DNA of 58,178 bases, from assembly GCA_016871315.1 (NCBI GenBank), contig VFZE01000036.1:1-58178 (forward strand). Reading direction: 5' to 3'. Position 1 is the first letter of the stretch, and every line of letters starts with the position of its first letter. The DNA is from Acidimicrobiia bacterium (GTDB lineage: Bacteria > Acidobacteriota > Terriglobia > Bryobacterales > Bryobacteraceae). A program made the position numbers and the translations under genes. Under the pieces are notes generated by a model. It had not been told where the DNA came from. It did not search any database and worked only from the letters and a program-made list of their open reading frames with translations. Shown here one piece after another: positions 17,342 through 25,120 of this stretch.

Positions 17342-17563
17342 TCGTCACCGGTGAGCAAGTATGCGGGAGGCAAAAGCCCGTATGGATGTCACGATATGAG
17401 CGGTAATGTTCGGGAATGGATTGGTGGTGGTGGAGAATACCGGGAGTTGCGAGGGGGCTCGTGGTGCAACTTTCAGCGCGACGCCGCCTGCGCCTACCGC
17501 GGCAGCATCCTCCCAGCGTACCGGGGCGGCAGCATCGGATTTCGCTGCTCCAGGACATTCTAA
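17342..17563 (+). pseudogene. 3' fragment of a formylglycine-generating-enzyme-fold (SUMF1/CLec) gene; possible DGR variable region remnant
   Basis: About 73 codons that match only the C-terminal end of the FGE-sulfatase/SUMF1 fold: SPYGCHDMSGNVREWI, then RELRGGSW, then ACAYRG and a closing SIGFRCSR before a TAA. The N-terminal 200 or so residues expected of this family are absent and nothing like them lies upstream, where the divergent PEP-synthase-like gene begins. The same C-terminal segment is the diversified region of many diversity-generating retroelement target proteins. No reverse transcriptase or template repeat is present in the window. It is probably a non-functional remnant or a relocated cassette. 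Confidence 0.7.
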
Positions 17564-17616
17564 CCCTATTCTCTTTTTCCGTTCACCCTTTTCACTCTCA
17601 CGGGCGAGTTGCCAGA

Positions 17617-17646
17617 GGCGAGGCTGAAGCCTCGCGCGGGCTGAAG
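17617..17646. repeat. Dispersed REP-like element, copy 2
   Basis: It contains GCTGAAGCCTCGCGC (17623-17637), identical to 6153-6167. Here it forms a hairpin: GCGAGG, loop CTGAAG, CCTCGC. It lies between the FGE fragment and the PfkB gene. Confidence 0.5.
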
Positions 17647-17667
17647 AGCCCCCCCACACGGAGGTCT

Positions 17668-17676
17668 TGCTATACT
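17668..17676 (+). promoter_or_regulatory. Extended -10 promoter for the PfkB kinase
   Basis: TG at 17668-17669, one base, then TATACT at 17671-17676, a good TGnTATAAT match. A start near 17683 leaves a 20-nt leader containing CAGGAGA as ribosome-binding site. Confidence 0.5.
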
Positions 17677-17702
17677 GCGTTATTTCACAAGCAGGAGAAC
17701 TC

Positions 17703-18785
17703 ATGAGTTTTGGATTGAATATTCGCAAAGATGCTGCGCTGGATTTTGTTTCGCTCGGGGCGCTGATCCATCGGCTGGATCCGGGGATTATTCCGTTCCG
17801 GAAGGCGACGACGTGCTCGATCCACGTGAGCGGCGGGGAATTCAATGTCGCGGCGAATCTGGCGGATTGTTTTGGGTTGAAGACGGGCATCGCGACGGCG
17901 ATGGTGAGCTATCCGATCGGGGATCTGATCGCGGAGCGGGTGAAGGCGATGGGGGTGACGGCGTTCTATAAGCGGTTTGAGCATGACGGGGTGCAGGGGC
18001 CGAATATGGCGACGGTGTATAGCGACCGGGGGCTGGGGGTTCGCGCGCCGGTGGTGTTTTATAACCGGTCGAATGAGGCGGCGGGGAGGCTGAAGCCGGG
18101 CGATTTTGATTGGAAGGCGATCTTCGGGCAGGGGGTGAAGTGGTTCCATAGCGGCGGGATCTTTGCGGCGCTGTCGGCTACGACCTCGGAGGTGATTATC
18201 GAGGGGATGAAGGCGGCGAAGGCGGCCGGGGCGGTGGTGAGTTTCGACTTGAACTTCCGGGCGAAGCTGTGGAAGATTTCCGGCGGCGAATCCAGGGCGG
18301 CGGAGATACTGAACCGGATCGTCGAGAACGTGGATGTGCTGGTGGGTAACGAGGAAGACCTGCAGAAGGGGTTGGGGATAGAGGGGCAGGACGTGGAGGC
18401 GAAGTCGAAGCTGGATCCGAGCGCTTTCTTCGGGATCATCAATAAGGTGGTGGCGCGGCACAAGCAGGTGAAAGTAGTGGCGACGACGCTGCGCGAGGTG
18501 CATTCCTCGAGCCGGCATAGCTGGAGCGCGGTGGCATGGATCGATGGAAAGACCTACACGGCGCCGACCTGCGAGTTGGATGTGCTGGACCGGGTGGGAG
18601 GCGGGGACGGATTCGCTTCGGGCTTGGTGTATGGGGCGATTGCCGGGGAGAAGCCGGAAGAGGCGTTGAAGCTAGGGTGGGCGCATGGAGCGCTCCTGAC
18701 AACGTTCCCTGGGGATACTACCATGGCTACCCTGGGAGAGGTCAAAGCGTTCGCGCAGGGCGGTTCAGCGCGGATTCAGCGCTGA
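17703..18785 (+). CDS. PfkB family sugar kinase (2-keto-3-deoxygluconate kinase-like)
   Basis: A 360-residue ribokinase-fold kinase. The N-terminal VSGGEFNVAANLADCFG is the sugar-binding GG(x)xxN signature, VSFDLNFRAKLW is the substrate-closing strand typical of KDG kinases, and LDRVGGGDGFASGL carries the catalytic Asp and anion hole (family consensus DTxGAGD, here GGGD). NEED at about 217 fits the phosphate site. CAGGAGA lies six bases before the ATG. It probably phosphorylates 2-keto-3-deoxygluconate or a related acid sugar in the cytosol. No aldolase lies next to it. PfkB members are promiscuous in sequence, so the substrate is tentative. Confidence 0.85.
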   Translation: MSFGLNIRKDAALDFVSLGALIHRLDPGIIPFRKATTCSIHVSGGEFNVAANLADCFGLKTGIATAMVSYPIGDLIAERVKAMGVTAFYKRFEHDGVQGPNMATVYSDRGLGVRAPVVFYNRSNEAAGRLKPGDFDWKAIFGQGVKWFHSGGIFAALSATTSEVIIEGMKAAKAAGAVVSFDLNFRAKLWKISGGESRAAEILNRIVENVDVLVGNEEDLQKGLGIEGQDVEAKSKLDPSAFFGIINKVVARHKQVKVVATTLREVHSSSRHSWSAVAWIDGKTYTAPTCELDVLDRVGGGDGFASGLVYGAIAGEKPEEALKLGWAHGALLTTFPGDTTMATLGEVKAFAQGGSARIQR

Positions 18786-18804
18786 CCTAACAAATACGTT
18801 AGGT
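18785..18804 (+). terminator. Hairpin after the PfkB gene, weak terminator candidate
   Basis: ACCTAAC (18785-18791), loop of six, GTTAGGT (18798-18804). A third copy of GTTAGGT lies at 18819-18825. There is no T-tract, so termination is uncertain; a protein-binding palindrome is equally possible. Confidence 0.35.
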
Positions 18805-18931
18805 GGCTTCGCAAAGCTGTTAGGTCCAAGAGCGGTTTTGGGGTGAGGGCAGAGGTCCGTGAAGCGCTGTCCGGGGCAGATTCTCTTTATTTGCAGTTAG
18901 ATAGGCGATTGCTTTCGCCGTGGAGCGAGTT

Positions 18932-18946
18932 TGGCACGCCTATTGC
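18932..18946 (+). promoter_or_regulatory. Sigma-54 (-24/-12) promoter for the DAPNPPPDPWE-repeat gene
   Basis: TTTGGCACGCCTATTGCA matches the RpoN consensus TGGCAC-N5-TTGC exactly: TGGCAC at 18932-18937, TTGC at 18943-18946, GG-to-GC spacing of 10. The start site would be near 18957, giving a 57-nt leader that contains a GNRA-type hairpin (CGGC-GAAA-GCCG, 18963-18974) and AGAGGA before the ATG at 19014. An inverted repeat GGCGA/TCGCC (18904-18919) just upstream is too close to be a classical enhancer site. Confidence 0.65.
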
Positions 18947-19013
18947 ACTTAGACAGGGCGTACGGCGAAAGCCGGATGGGAATAGAAGAAAAAAAGAAAG
19001 AGGATCAGCACAA

Positions 19014-19274
19014 ATGCTTAACCTAGTCACCACCCGATTCACCAAGGTCATCGCGACGATGGGGATGGCCCTTTTGATCGGCGCCGCCACGACTCCGCAG
19101 TTTGACGCCCCCAACCCGCCACCCGACCCGTGGGAAGTGGCCAACTATGACGCCCCGAATCCGCCGCCCGATCCTTGGGAAGTGGCCGGCTTCGACGCTC
19201 CGAATCCGCCGCCTGATCCCTGGGAAGGTTTTGACGCCCCTAACCCGCCGCCCGATCCTTGGGAAGCGGTCTAA
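19014..19274 (+). CDS. Small exported protein with four DAPNPPPDPWE repeats (novel)
   Basis: An 86-residue protein. Residues 1-26 look like a signal peptide (MLNLVTTRFTKVIATMGMAL, then LIGAATT). The remainder is four tandem units beginning at residues 30, 45, 60 and 73, each (F/Y)DAPNPPPDPWE, with linkers VAN, VAG, G and AV. The mature part is about one third proline, acidic, with one Trp per unit and no Cys. At DNA level seven of the eleven core codons vary among the units, every change synonymous, so the peptide repeat itself is conserved by selection. The gene sits 57 nt behind a sigma-54-type start. I do not recognise the family and propose no function beyond a secreted or periplasmic linear-motif protein. 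Confidence 0.75.
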   Translation: MLNLVTTRFTKVIATMGMALLIGAATTPQFDAPNPPPDPWEVANYDAPNPPPDPWEVAGFDAPNPPPDPWEGFDAPNPPPDPWEAV

Positions 19275-19729
19275 TACAGACGATTCCGGAAGCGGACACG
19301 GTTGGATCGCCTTATTTGAGCGGGGCGTCCAGCCGTGTTTCGTATTTGGGGGTTCATGGGCGTGCGAAGGGCGACCTGGCAACCTTCCGGGGCTAGGGCT
19401 TCCAGCCGGTCGAGCACGGTTTTGCCATCCATGCCGGGGCACATTTTGGCGACCAACCAGTTCTCGGTCTTTTCGCCGCGGTGCAGTTCCAGGCCGTGCC
19501 TGAGCTGAAGAAAGCAGGCTTGCCAGCCGCCGCGAGTTCCTTCGTATTCGTTGTCCCAGCCGGCAGAGTCGCCCAAGCCGGAGTGAACCAAGCGGAGCAG
19601 AGTCTTGCCGCCGGCGGCCGATTCCAGGAAGAAGTCCTGGACGAGGCGGCAAGGGGTCATTTTTTCCTCGACCGGGCTGATGGCGCGATCGCGGATTTCG
19701 GTGAGGCGGAGGTGGCGGTTGGGCTCCAA
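19271..19729 (-). pseudogene. SRPBCC/AHSA1-type domain protein, N-terminally truncated
   Basis: The open frame encodes the C-terminal two thirds of an AHSA1/CalC-type SRPBCC domain: EPNRHLRLTE, then GGKTLLRLVHSGLGD, then WDNEYEGTRGGWQACFLQLRHGLE, which are standard for the family, followed by a C-terminal extension. The first 50-60 residues of the fold are missing: upstream is AT-rich promoter-like DNA with no homology. The only start is TTG at 19729. It is best read as a decayed or 5'-truncated gene. It overlaps the repeat-protein stop by four bases. Confidence 0.6.
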
Positions 19730-19747
19730 CCGGAAAAAGTTAATTTA

Positions 19748-19799
19748 AATTTAGGGTTTAAATTAGGGCTTGACGGTAGACCCACTTAGAGGTAGTATC
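19748..19799 (+). promoter_or_regulatory. Sigma-70 promoter with upstream direct repeats for the second Oar-like receptor
   Basis: TTGACG (19771-19776), 17-base spacer, TAGTAT (19794-19799); the start is near 19806, 93 nt before the receptor ATG. Immediately upstream, AAATTTAGGG (19748-19757) and TAAATTAGGG (19760-19769) form a direct repeat of period 12 in the most AT-rich stretch of the region, a candidate UP element or regulator site. Confidence 0.55.
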
Positions 19800-19898
19800 A
19801 AGCGGATTCGCCCGATTTGGATGGTTGGGCATAGTCTCCGGTAACTTACGGGAGGGGTGTCGAAACCCGCATTGCCGGAGGAAAGGGTATCTGGGTAT

Positions 19899-22800
19899 AT
19901 GTTGAAAAGCTTTCACTTAGTGCAGGTACGCGTGTACCTAGCGGCATTGCTTTTCCCGGTTCTGTTGTGGGGGCAGACGTCCACGACGGCCACAATCGTT
20001 GGCACGATCTCGGATTCGACAGGCGCGGTGATTTCCGGCGCGACCGTGGAACTGGTGGACGTGTCCACCAACCAAAGCCGCAAGGCGGCGAGCAACGATG
20101 CAGGGCAGTATATTTTCCCGAATGTGGTGCCGGGGACGCACAGGCTGACTGCATCGATGCAGGGGTTCCGGCAGGCGGTGATCCAGGACCTGAAGGTGGA
20201 CGTGACGAAGTCGTATTCGTTGAACGTGACGCTGGAGGTGGGCGGCGTGGCGGAAGTGGTGGAAGTGTCGGCAACGGCGGGGGCGGAACTGCAGACGCTG
20301 GATTCGACGGTGGGCGCGGTGCTGAAAGGCGATTCGCTGCTGCGGATGCCGGCGGTGAACCGGAGCGCGGTGGCGCTGCTGTCGATCCAGCCGATGGTGC
20401 AGCCGGCGCGTGGGATCGGGAGCAACGTGAATCAGGGCGGACAGGTTGCGGGAGCGCGCAGCGACCAGAGCACGTTCAACCTGGACGGGACGGATGCGAC
20501 CGACCTGACCTCGGGCACGGGGCAGTATTTTTCCGGAGCGGTTGACTTTTTCTCGCCGTCGCCGTCGGTGCCTGTGCCGCTGGAGAGTCTGGAGGAGTTC
20601 CGGGTATCGACGACGAATCCGAACGCGACGTTCGGGCGGTCGGCGGGCGGACAGATCAACTTTGTGACCAAGCGGGGGACGAATAACCTGCACGGGTCGG
20701 GTTACTGGTATCACCAGAACGACAACATGAACGCGAATTTCTGGCGGTTCAACCGGCTGGGGATCAAGCGTCCGGAGACCAAGGACAACCGGTTTGGGAC
20801 GACGCTGGGCGGGCCGGTGATCAAGAACCGTACGTTTCTGTTCGGGCATTACGAAGGACGGCGGTTCCCGCGCGCGGCCAACGTGTCGCGCATTGTGCCG
20901 ACCTCGACGCTGCGGCAGGGAATCCTGCGGTTCCGCGACGCGGCGGGCAACGTGAACAGCTATAACGTGAGGGATTTTGATCCGCGGCGGCTGGGCCCGA
21001 GCCCGGTGATTACGCGGCTGTGGAACGCGCTGCCTGAGGGCAACGATTCGGCCGGCGGAGCGGTGGACGGATTGAACACGATATTCATCACGGGACCGGC
21101 GGACAACAGCCTGCGGATGGATTTTGGCGTGGCGCGGCTGGACCATCAATTCAACGACAAGTGGCGGCTGTACTCAACCTACCGGTACGCGACGCAGTTT
21201 GTGGCGGACACAGGGCAGATCGATACGGCTGGGCTGACGCCGGGCGCGACGCGCGGGCAACTGTCGCCGACAGCGGGGACGCCGGTGGAGCCGCGGTTCT
21301 TCAGCACGCAGCTGACGGGGACGCTGAGCCCGAACGTAGTGAACGAGCTGAACGTGGGCTACATCCGGAACTTCTGGGCGTACAAGCGGGCGAACCCGTT
21401 CCCACAGGTGCAGGGGACGTCTGCGGCGCTGCTGGTGGCGCACGGGATCATGGATTCGGGGGTGGATTTCGACACGCAGCGCGGGCGGAGCCGGATCTGG
21501 CGGGATCAGACGTACTATTTAAGCAACAATCTGACATGGGTGAAAGGCAAGCACAACCTGCAATTTGGCGGGTCGCTGCGGTTCATGCCGGTATTTCACG
21601 AGCGGGACGATAAGGTGATCGGGTCGCTGACGTACCTGGTGTATGAGGTGAACGCGAACGGCGCCAATGCGAGCGTACCGGCGGGGAACCGTCCGGTGAC
21701 GTGCGGCGCCGGTGTGTCGGCCAATTGCCTGGCCTCGGGCGATGTACAGAGATGGAACGACCTGTTTGCGGCATCGCTGGGGATAGTGGACAAGAGCGGG
21801 ATCGTGATGACGCGGGACACGAACTTGAATCCACTGCCGCTGGGGACGCCGATGCGGGTGTTCGCGCGGTTCAACTCGTATGAGTTTTACGCGAACGACA
21901 TCTGGCGGGTGACGCCGAGCCTGACGGTAACGGCGGGATTGACCTACAACATCCAAACGCCGCCGGTCGATAAGAACGGGTACCAGACGCTGATCACCGA
22001 TTCGGCGAATGGAGAGGTGCTGGATTCCGACAGATTGTTCGGGCGGAGGCGCGAGGCAGCGCTGGCGGGGCGGACCTACAATCCGACGATCGGGTACGTG
22101 CCGATCCGGCAAGCGTCGCAGAAGTACGTATACAACATCGACAAGAACAACTTCGGGCCGCGGATCTCAGCGGCGTGGAATCCGGGGATGCAGGACGGAT
22201 TGCTGGGCAAGTTATTAGGAAACAAGAAGACGGTAATCCGCGCCGGCTATGGGGTGACGTTTGACCGGACCAACGGGGTTGGCGTGGTGATGCTACCGAT
22301 TCTGGGGGTTGGTTTCTCGCAAACGATCACCTGCTTTGCGCCGCGCTCGGACGGGACGTGCGGGATCACTTCCGATCCGGCAAACGCGTTCCGGATCGGG
22401 GTGGACGGATCGACAGTGCCGTCGCCGCCAACGGCGGCGGTGCGTACGCCGATTATCCCGGGGATCGGTGGGGAGTCGATTTCCTCGTCGATCGATCCGA
22501 ACTACCTGGTGGGCCGTTCGCAGAGCATCAACCTAACGGTGCAGCGGGAGGTAGCAGGCAACATGATCGTAGAGGTGGGATACGTCGGGCGGTACTCAAA
22601 CGATCTGCCGGTGAACAAGGAATGGAACTCGGCTCCGTATTTCCACAAGGACTCGGCATCGGGGCAGACGTTTGCGCAGGCCTTTGACGCGGTGGCGGGA
22701 CAGCTGCGCGGCGGCACGCCGGCTGCGCAGGTGGCGGTCCAGCCGTGGTTTGAGAACCAGTTCCGCGGGAACGCCAACTGTGCGCCGAACTGCACGGTGT

Positions 22801-23744
22801 GGCTGGCGGGACGGCAGAGCACGGCGTTTGTTCAGGGGCAGGTCAACAACCTGTTCAACTTCTTCAATGCGCAGAGGCCGAACGATCCGTTCTACAACCG
22901 GCAAGTGCAGAACCTGTTTGTGCGGGCCTCGGGGGCGCTTTCCAATTACAATGCCGGATTCGTGACGGTGACGAAGCGCTTCTCACAGGACCTGCACTTC
23001 ACGGCGAACTACACGTTCTCCCGTACGCTGGATCAGTATGGGCTGAACCAGGAGTACATCGGCGGAGCGTCGTCTCCCTACGATCTGAATCTGGACTACG
23101 GGCCTGCGCTGTTTGACCGGACGCACGTGTTCAATTCGGGAAGCTACTGGGAGCTGCCGGTGGGCCGGTCGAAGCGGTTCCAGACCACGGGCGCGCTGGA
23201 TAAGGTGGTTGGGGGATGGTACCTGTCGGGCATCTTCACGGCGAATTCGGGTTTGCCGTTGCTGGTGAATCAGCATGCGCAGACTTTCGGAGGATCGCAG
23301 CTGTTCGGCGGAATCAGCCCCGGAGTGGTTCCGGCGGCGGCAGGGACCAAGTACAAGAACTCAATGGTGACGGGCGTGGCTGGGTCCGGCGGCGTGGGTA
23401 CGACGTCGGATGCGGCGCGAAACGGCTCGGGGATGAACTTCTTCGCGAATCCGGAAGCGGCTTATAAGAGCTTCCGGCCGCTGCTGCTAAGCCAGGACGG
23501 GCGGCATGGACGCGGGGTGCTGCGCGGGTTCCCGCGGTGGAACTTCGACCTGTCGATCGGGAAGAAGACGACGATCAGCGAGAGCGTGCGGGCGGTCTTC
23601 ACGTTCGACATGATCAACGCGTTCAACCGCGTGGAGTTCGCCGATCCGACGTTCAACTACCTGAACCCGGCATCGTTCGGTGCGATCACGGATCAGTTTG
23701 GGAATCCGCGGCAAATACAAGTTGGGCTGCGGTTCGAATTCTAA
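19899..23744 (+). CDS. Oar-like TonB-dependent outer-membrane receptor with N-terminal carboxypeptidase-regulatory domain
   Basis: A 1281-residue protein with a signal peptide (MLKSFHLVQVRVYLAALLFP, cleaved near LLWGQ-T). The carboxypeptidase-regulatory domain (IVGTISDSTGAVISGATVEL) spans about residues 28-115. The plug region has GARSDQSTFNLDGTDATD near 200-217. A large barrel ends in VGLRFEF. It is a paralogue of the 6255 gene but longer and has its own promoter. The barrel contains cysteine pairs (NCAPNC, CGAGVSANC) that may form loop disulfides. The frame opens at GTG 19857, but the signal peptide fixes ATG 19899. Confidence 0.92.
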   Translation: MLKSFHLVQVRVYLAALLFPVLLWGQTSTTATIVGTISDSTGAVISGATVELVDVSTNQSRKAASNDAGQYIFPNVVPGTHRLTASMQGFRQAVIQDLKVDVTKSYSLNVTLEVGGVAEVVEVSATAGAELQTLDSTVGAVLKGDSLLRMPAVNRSAVALLSIQPMVQPARGIGSNVNQGGQVAGARSDQSTFNLDGTDATDLTSGTGQYFSGAVDFFSPSPSVPVPLESLEEFRVSTTNPNATFGRSAGGQINFVTKRGTNNLHGSGYWYHQNDNMNANFWRFNRLGIKRPETKDNRFGTTLGGPVIKNRTFLFGHYEGRRFPRAANVSRIVPTSTLRQGILRFRDAAGNVNSYNVRDFDPRRLGPSPVITRLWNALPEGNDSAGGAVDGLNTIFITGPADNSLRMDFGVARLDHQFNDKWRLYSTYRYATQFVADTGQIDTAGLTPGATRGQLSPTAGTPVEPRFFSTQLTGTLSPNVVNELNVGYIRNFWAYKRANPFPQVQGTSAALLVAHGIMDSGVDFDTQRGRSRIWRDQTYYLSNNLTWVKGKHNLQFGGSLRFMPVFHERDDKVIGSLTYLVYEVNANGANASVPAGNRPVTCGAGVSANCLASGDVQRWNDLFAASLGIVDKSGIVMTRDTNLNPLPLGTPMRVFARFNSYEFYANDIWRVTPSLTVTAGLTYNIQTPPVDKNGYQTLITDSANGEVLDSDRLFGRRREAALAGRTYNPTIGYVPIRQASQKYVYNIDKNNFGPRISAAWNPGMQDGLLGKLLGNKKTVIRAGYGVTFDRTNGVGVVMLPILGVGFSQTITCFAPRSDGTCGITSDPANAFRIGVDGSTVPSPPTAAVRTPIIPGIGGESISSSIDPNYLVGRSQSINLTVQREVAGNMIVEVGYVGRYSNDLPVNKEWNSAPYFHKDSASGQTFAQAFDAVAGQLRGGTPAAQVAVQPWFENQFRGNANCAPNCTVWLAGRQSTAFVQGQVNNLFNFFNAQRPNDPFYNRQVQNLFVRASGALSNYNAGFVTVTKRFSQDLHFTANYTFSRTLDQYGLNQEYIGGASSPYDLNLDYGPALFDRTHVFNSGSYWELPVGRSKRFQTTGALDKVVGGWYLSGIFTANSGLPLLVNQHAQTFGGSQLFGGISPGVVPAAAGTKYKNSMVTGVAGSGGVGTTSDAARNGSGMNFFANPEAAYKSFRPLLLSQDGRHGRGVLRGFPRWNFDLSIGKKTTISESVRAVFTFDMINAFNRVEFADPTFNYLNPASFGAITDQFGNPRQIQVGLRFEF

Positions 23745-23750
23745 AAGGAA

Positions 23751-25067
23751 TTAGGATTCGCTGAGAGCGGCGGATAAAGAGCGCCGGAGGTCGGCTTCTT
23801 CCTCCGGCGCTACGGTTCGTAGATCGATCAAGAGGCGGTCGTTCTCGATTCTGGCGATGACGGGCGGCTGCTGAGCGCGGAGGCGCTGTTCGACCTTGGC
23901 GGCGTCGCAGCGGATGGAGATGAGCCACGTGGGGAGGCACTGTTCGGGCGTGGAGCCGCCGCCGATGACGGACTGCCCTTCGACGATATCGGCGTGCATG
24001 CCTTCGGCGAGTTCCTCGGCGCGGTGGCGGATTTCGGTGGAGGTCATGGAGATCATGCGCAGAGCGGGGATGCGGTTCCAGCGTTCGAGGAGCGTGTCGC
24101 GGAGAGTGCCGGCGAGGGTGGCGTAGATCAGTTTGTCGGCGCGGAGAGCGCGGAACATGGGGTTGCGCCGGAGACGCGCGATGAGTTGCTCTTCACCGGC
24201 CAAGATACCCGCCTGGGGGCCGCCGAGGAGCTTGTCGCTGCTGAAGGAAACGAGATGGACACCCTGGTCGAGGGCCTCCTGAGGGCGGGGTTCGTCGATG
24301 CCATAGGGGCGGAGGTCGGTGAGGCAGCCGCTGCCTAAGTCCTCATAAACGGGAATCCCGCCCTGGGAGGCGACTTCGACAATTTCGGCGCGTGAGGGCT
24401 TGCCTGCGAAGCCGGCGATGCGGAAATTGCTGGGATGGACGATGAGGATGAGGCGGGTGTTGGGGTTGATGGCGGCGCGGTAGTCATCGGCGCGGGTGCG
24501 GTTGGTGGTACCCACTTCGCGGAGCGTAGCGCCGGAGCGGGTCATGATGTCGGGGATGCGGAAGCCGTCGCCGATCTCGATGAGTTCGCCGCGAGAGACA
24601 ATGACTTCGCCGCCGGAGGCAAGCTCATTGAGTGCGAGGTAGACCGCGGCGGCGTTGTTATTGACAACGATGGCAGGTTTGCCGAGGATTTGTTCCAGGA
24701 GAACGGCGGCGTGGATGTCGCGCTTGCCGCGGCGGCCGGATGTGAGGTCGTATTCGAGGTTCATGTAGCCGCTGGGCGGGGCTTTTTCGGCAAGAGGGGC
24801 GCGGCCGAGGTTGGTATGGAGTACGACGCCGGTGGCGTTGATGACACGCTGGAGGGTGGGGCGGTCTAGTTCCTCCAGACCTTGGCGGACGAGGGTCTCG
24901 GGGTCTGGAATGGGTTGACCGGCCTGGAGGGAGGCGCGGGCTTGCTCGACCGCGGCACGCGCTTTTTTGACCATTAATTCACGGGGAAAGCGCCCGGAGA
25001 TGTCGCCCAATCGCTCGACGAGCTGGTGGACGGAGGGTAAATCCCGTAACTGCTCTTTGGGGCTCAC
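23751..25067 (-). CDS. selA: L-seryl-tRNA(Sec) selenium transferase
   Basis: A 438-residue PLP enzyme that converts Ser-tRNA(Sec) to Sec-tRNA(Sec). The N-terminal domain begins QLRDLPSVHQLVERL; the catalytic core has TGVVLHTNLGRAPL, VNNNAAAVYLALNELA, REVGTTNRT and SFSSDKLLGGPQAGI with the PLP lysine at K279. The start is GTG at 25067, matching family N-termini; the frame extends further but overlaps the divergent kinase gene. TAGAAT on the minus strand (25075-25080) lies seven bases from the GTG. No selB, selD or tRNA(Sec) is in the window; selB may lie elsewhere. Confidence 0.93.
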   Translation of the reverse strand: MSPKEQLRDLPSVHQLVERLGDISGRFPRELMVKKARAAVEQARASLQAGQPIPDPETLVRQGLEELDRPTLQRVINATGVVLHTNLGRAPLAEKAPPSGYMNLEYDLTSGRRGKRDIHAAVLLEQILGKPAIVVNNNAAAVYLALNELASGGEVIVSRGELIEIGDGFRIPDIMTRSGATLREVGTTNRTRADDYRAAINPNTRLILIVHPSNFRIAGFAGKPSRAEIVEVASQGGIPVYEDLGSGCLTDLRPYGIDEPRPQEALDQGVHLVSFSSDKLLGGPQAGILAGEEQLIARLRRNPMFRALRADKLIYATLAGTLRDTLLERWNRIPALRMISMTSTEIRHRAEELAEGMHADIVEGQSVIGGGSTPEQCLPTWLISIRCDAAKVEQRLRAQQPPVIARIENDRLLIDLRTVAPEEEADLRRSLSAALSES

Positions 25068-25074
25068 GGCAACT

Positions 25075-25107
25075 ATTCTAGCGCTCTCAAGAGCCGTGAG
25101 ATATAAT
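25075..25107. promoter_or_regulatory. Divergent selA / kinase promoter region
   Basis: Minus strand: TAGAAT (complement of 25075-25080), seven nt from the selA GTG. Plus strand: a perfect TATAAT at 25102-25107, 13 nt before the kinase ATG. Neither has a recognisable -35 hexamer at 16-18 nt. The two -10 elements are only about 21 bases apart, so polymerases would compete. Confidence 0.5.
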
Positions 25108-25120
25108 TGCTCTGCTCTGT

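Noticed and set aside
18785-18825. The three GTTAGGT/ACCTAAC copies as an attachment site or short CRISPR-like array
   Set aside because: Too short and irregular, with no integrase nearby; best read as a simple hairpin after the PfkB gene.
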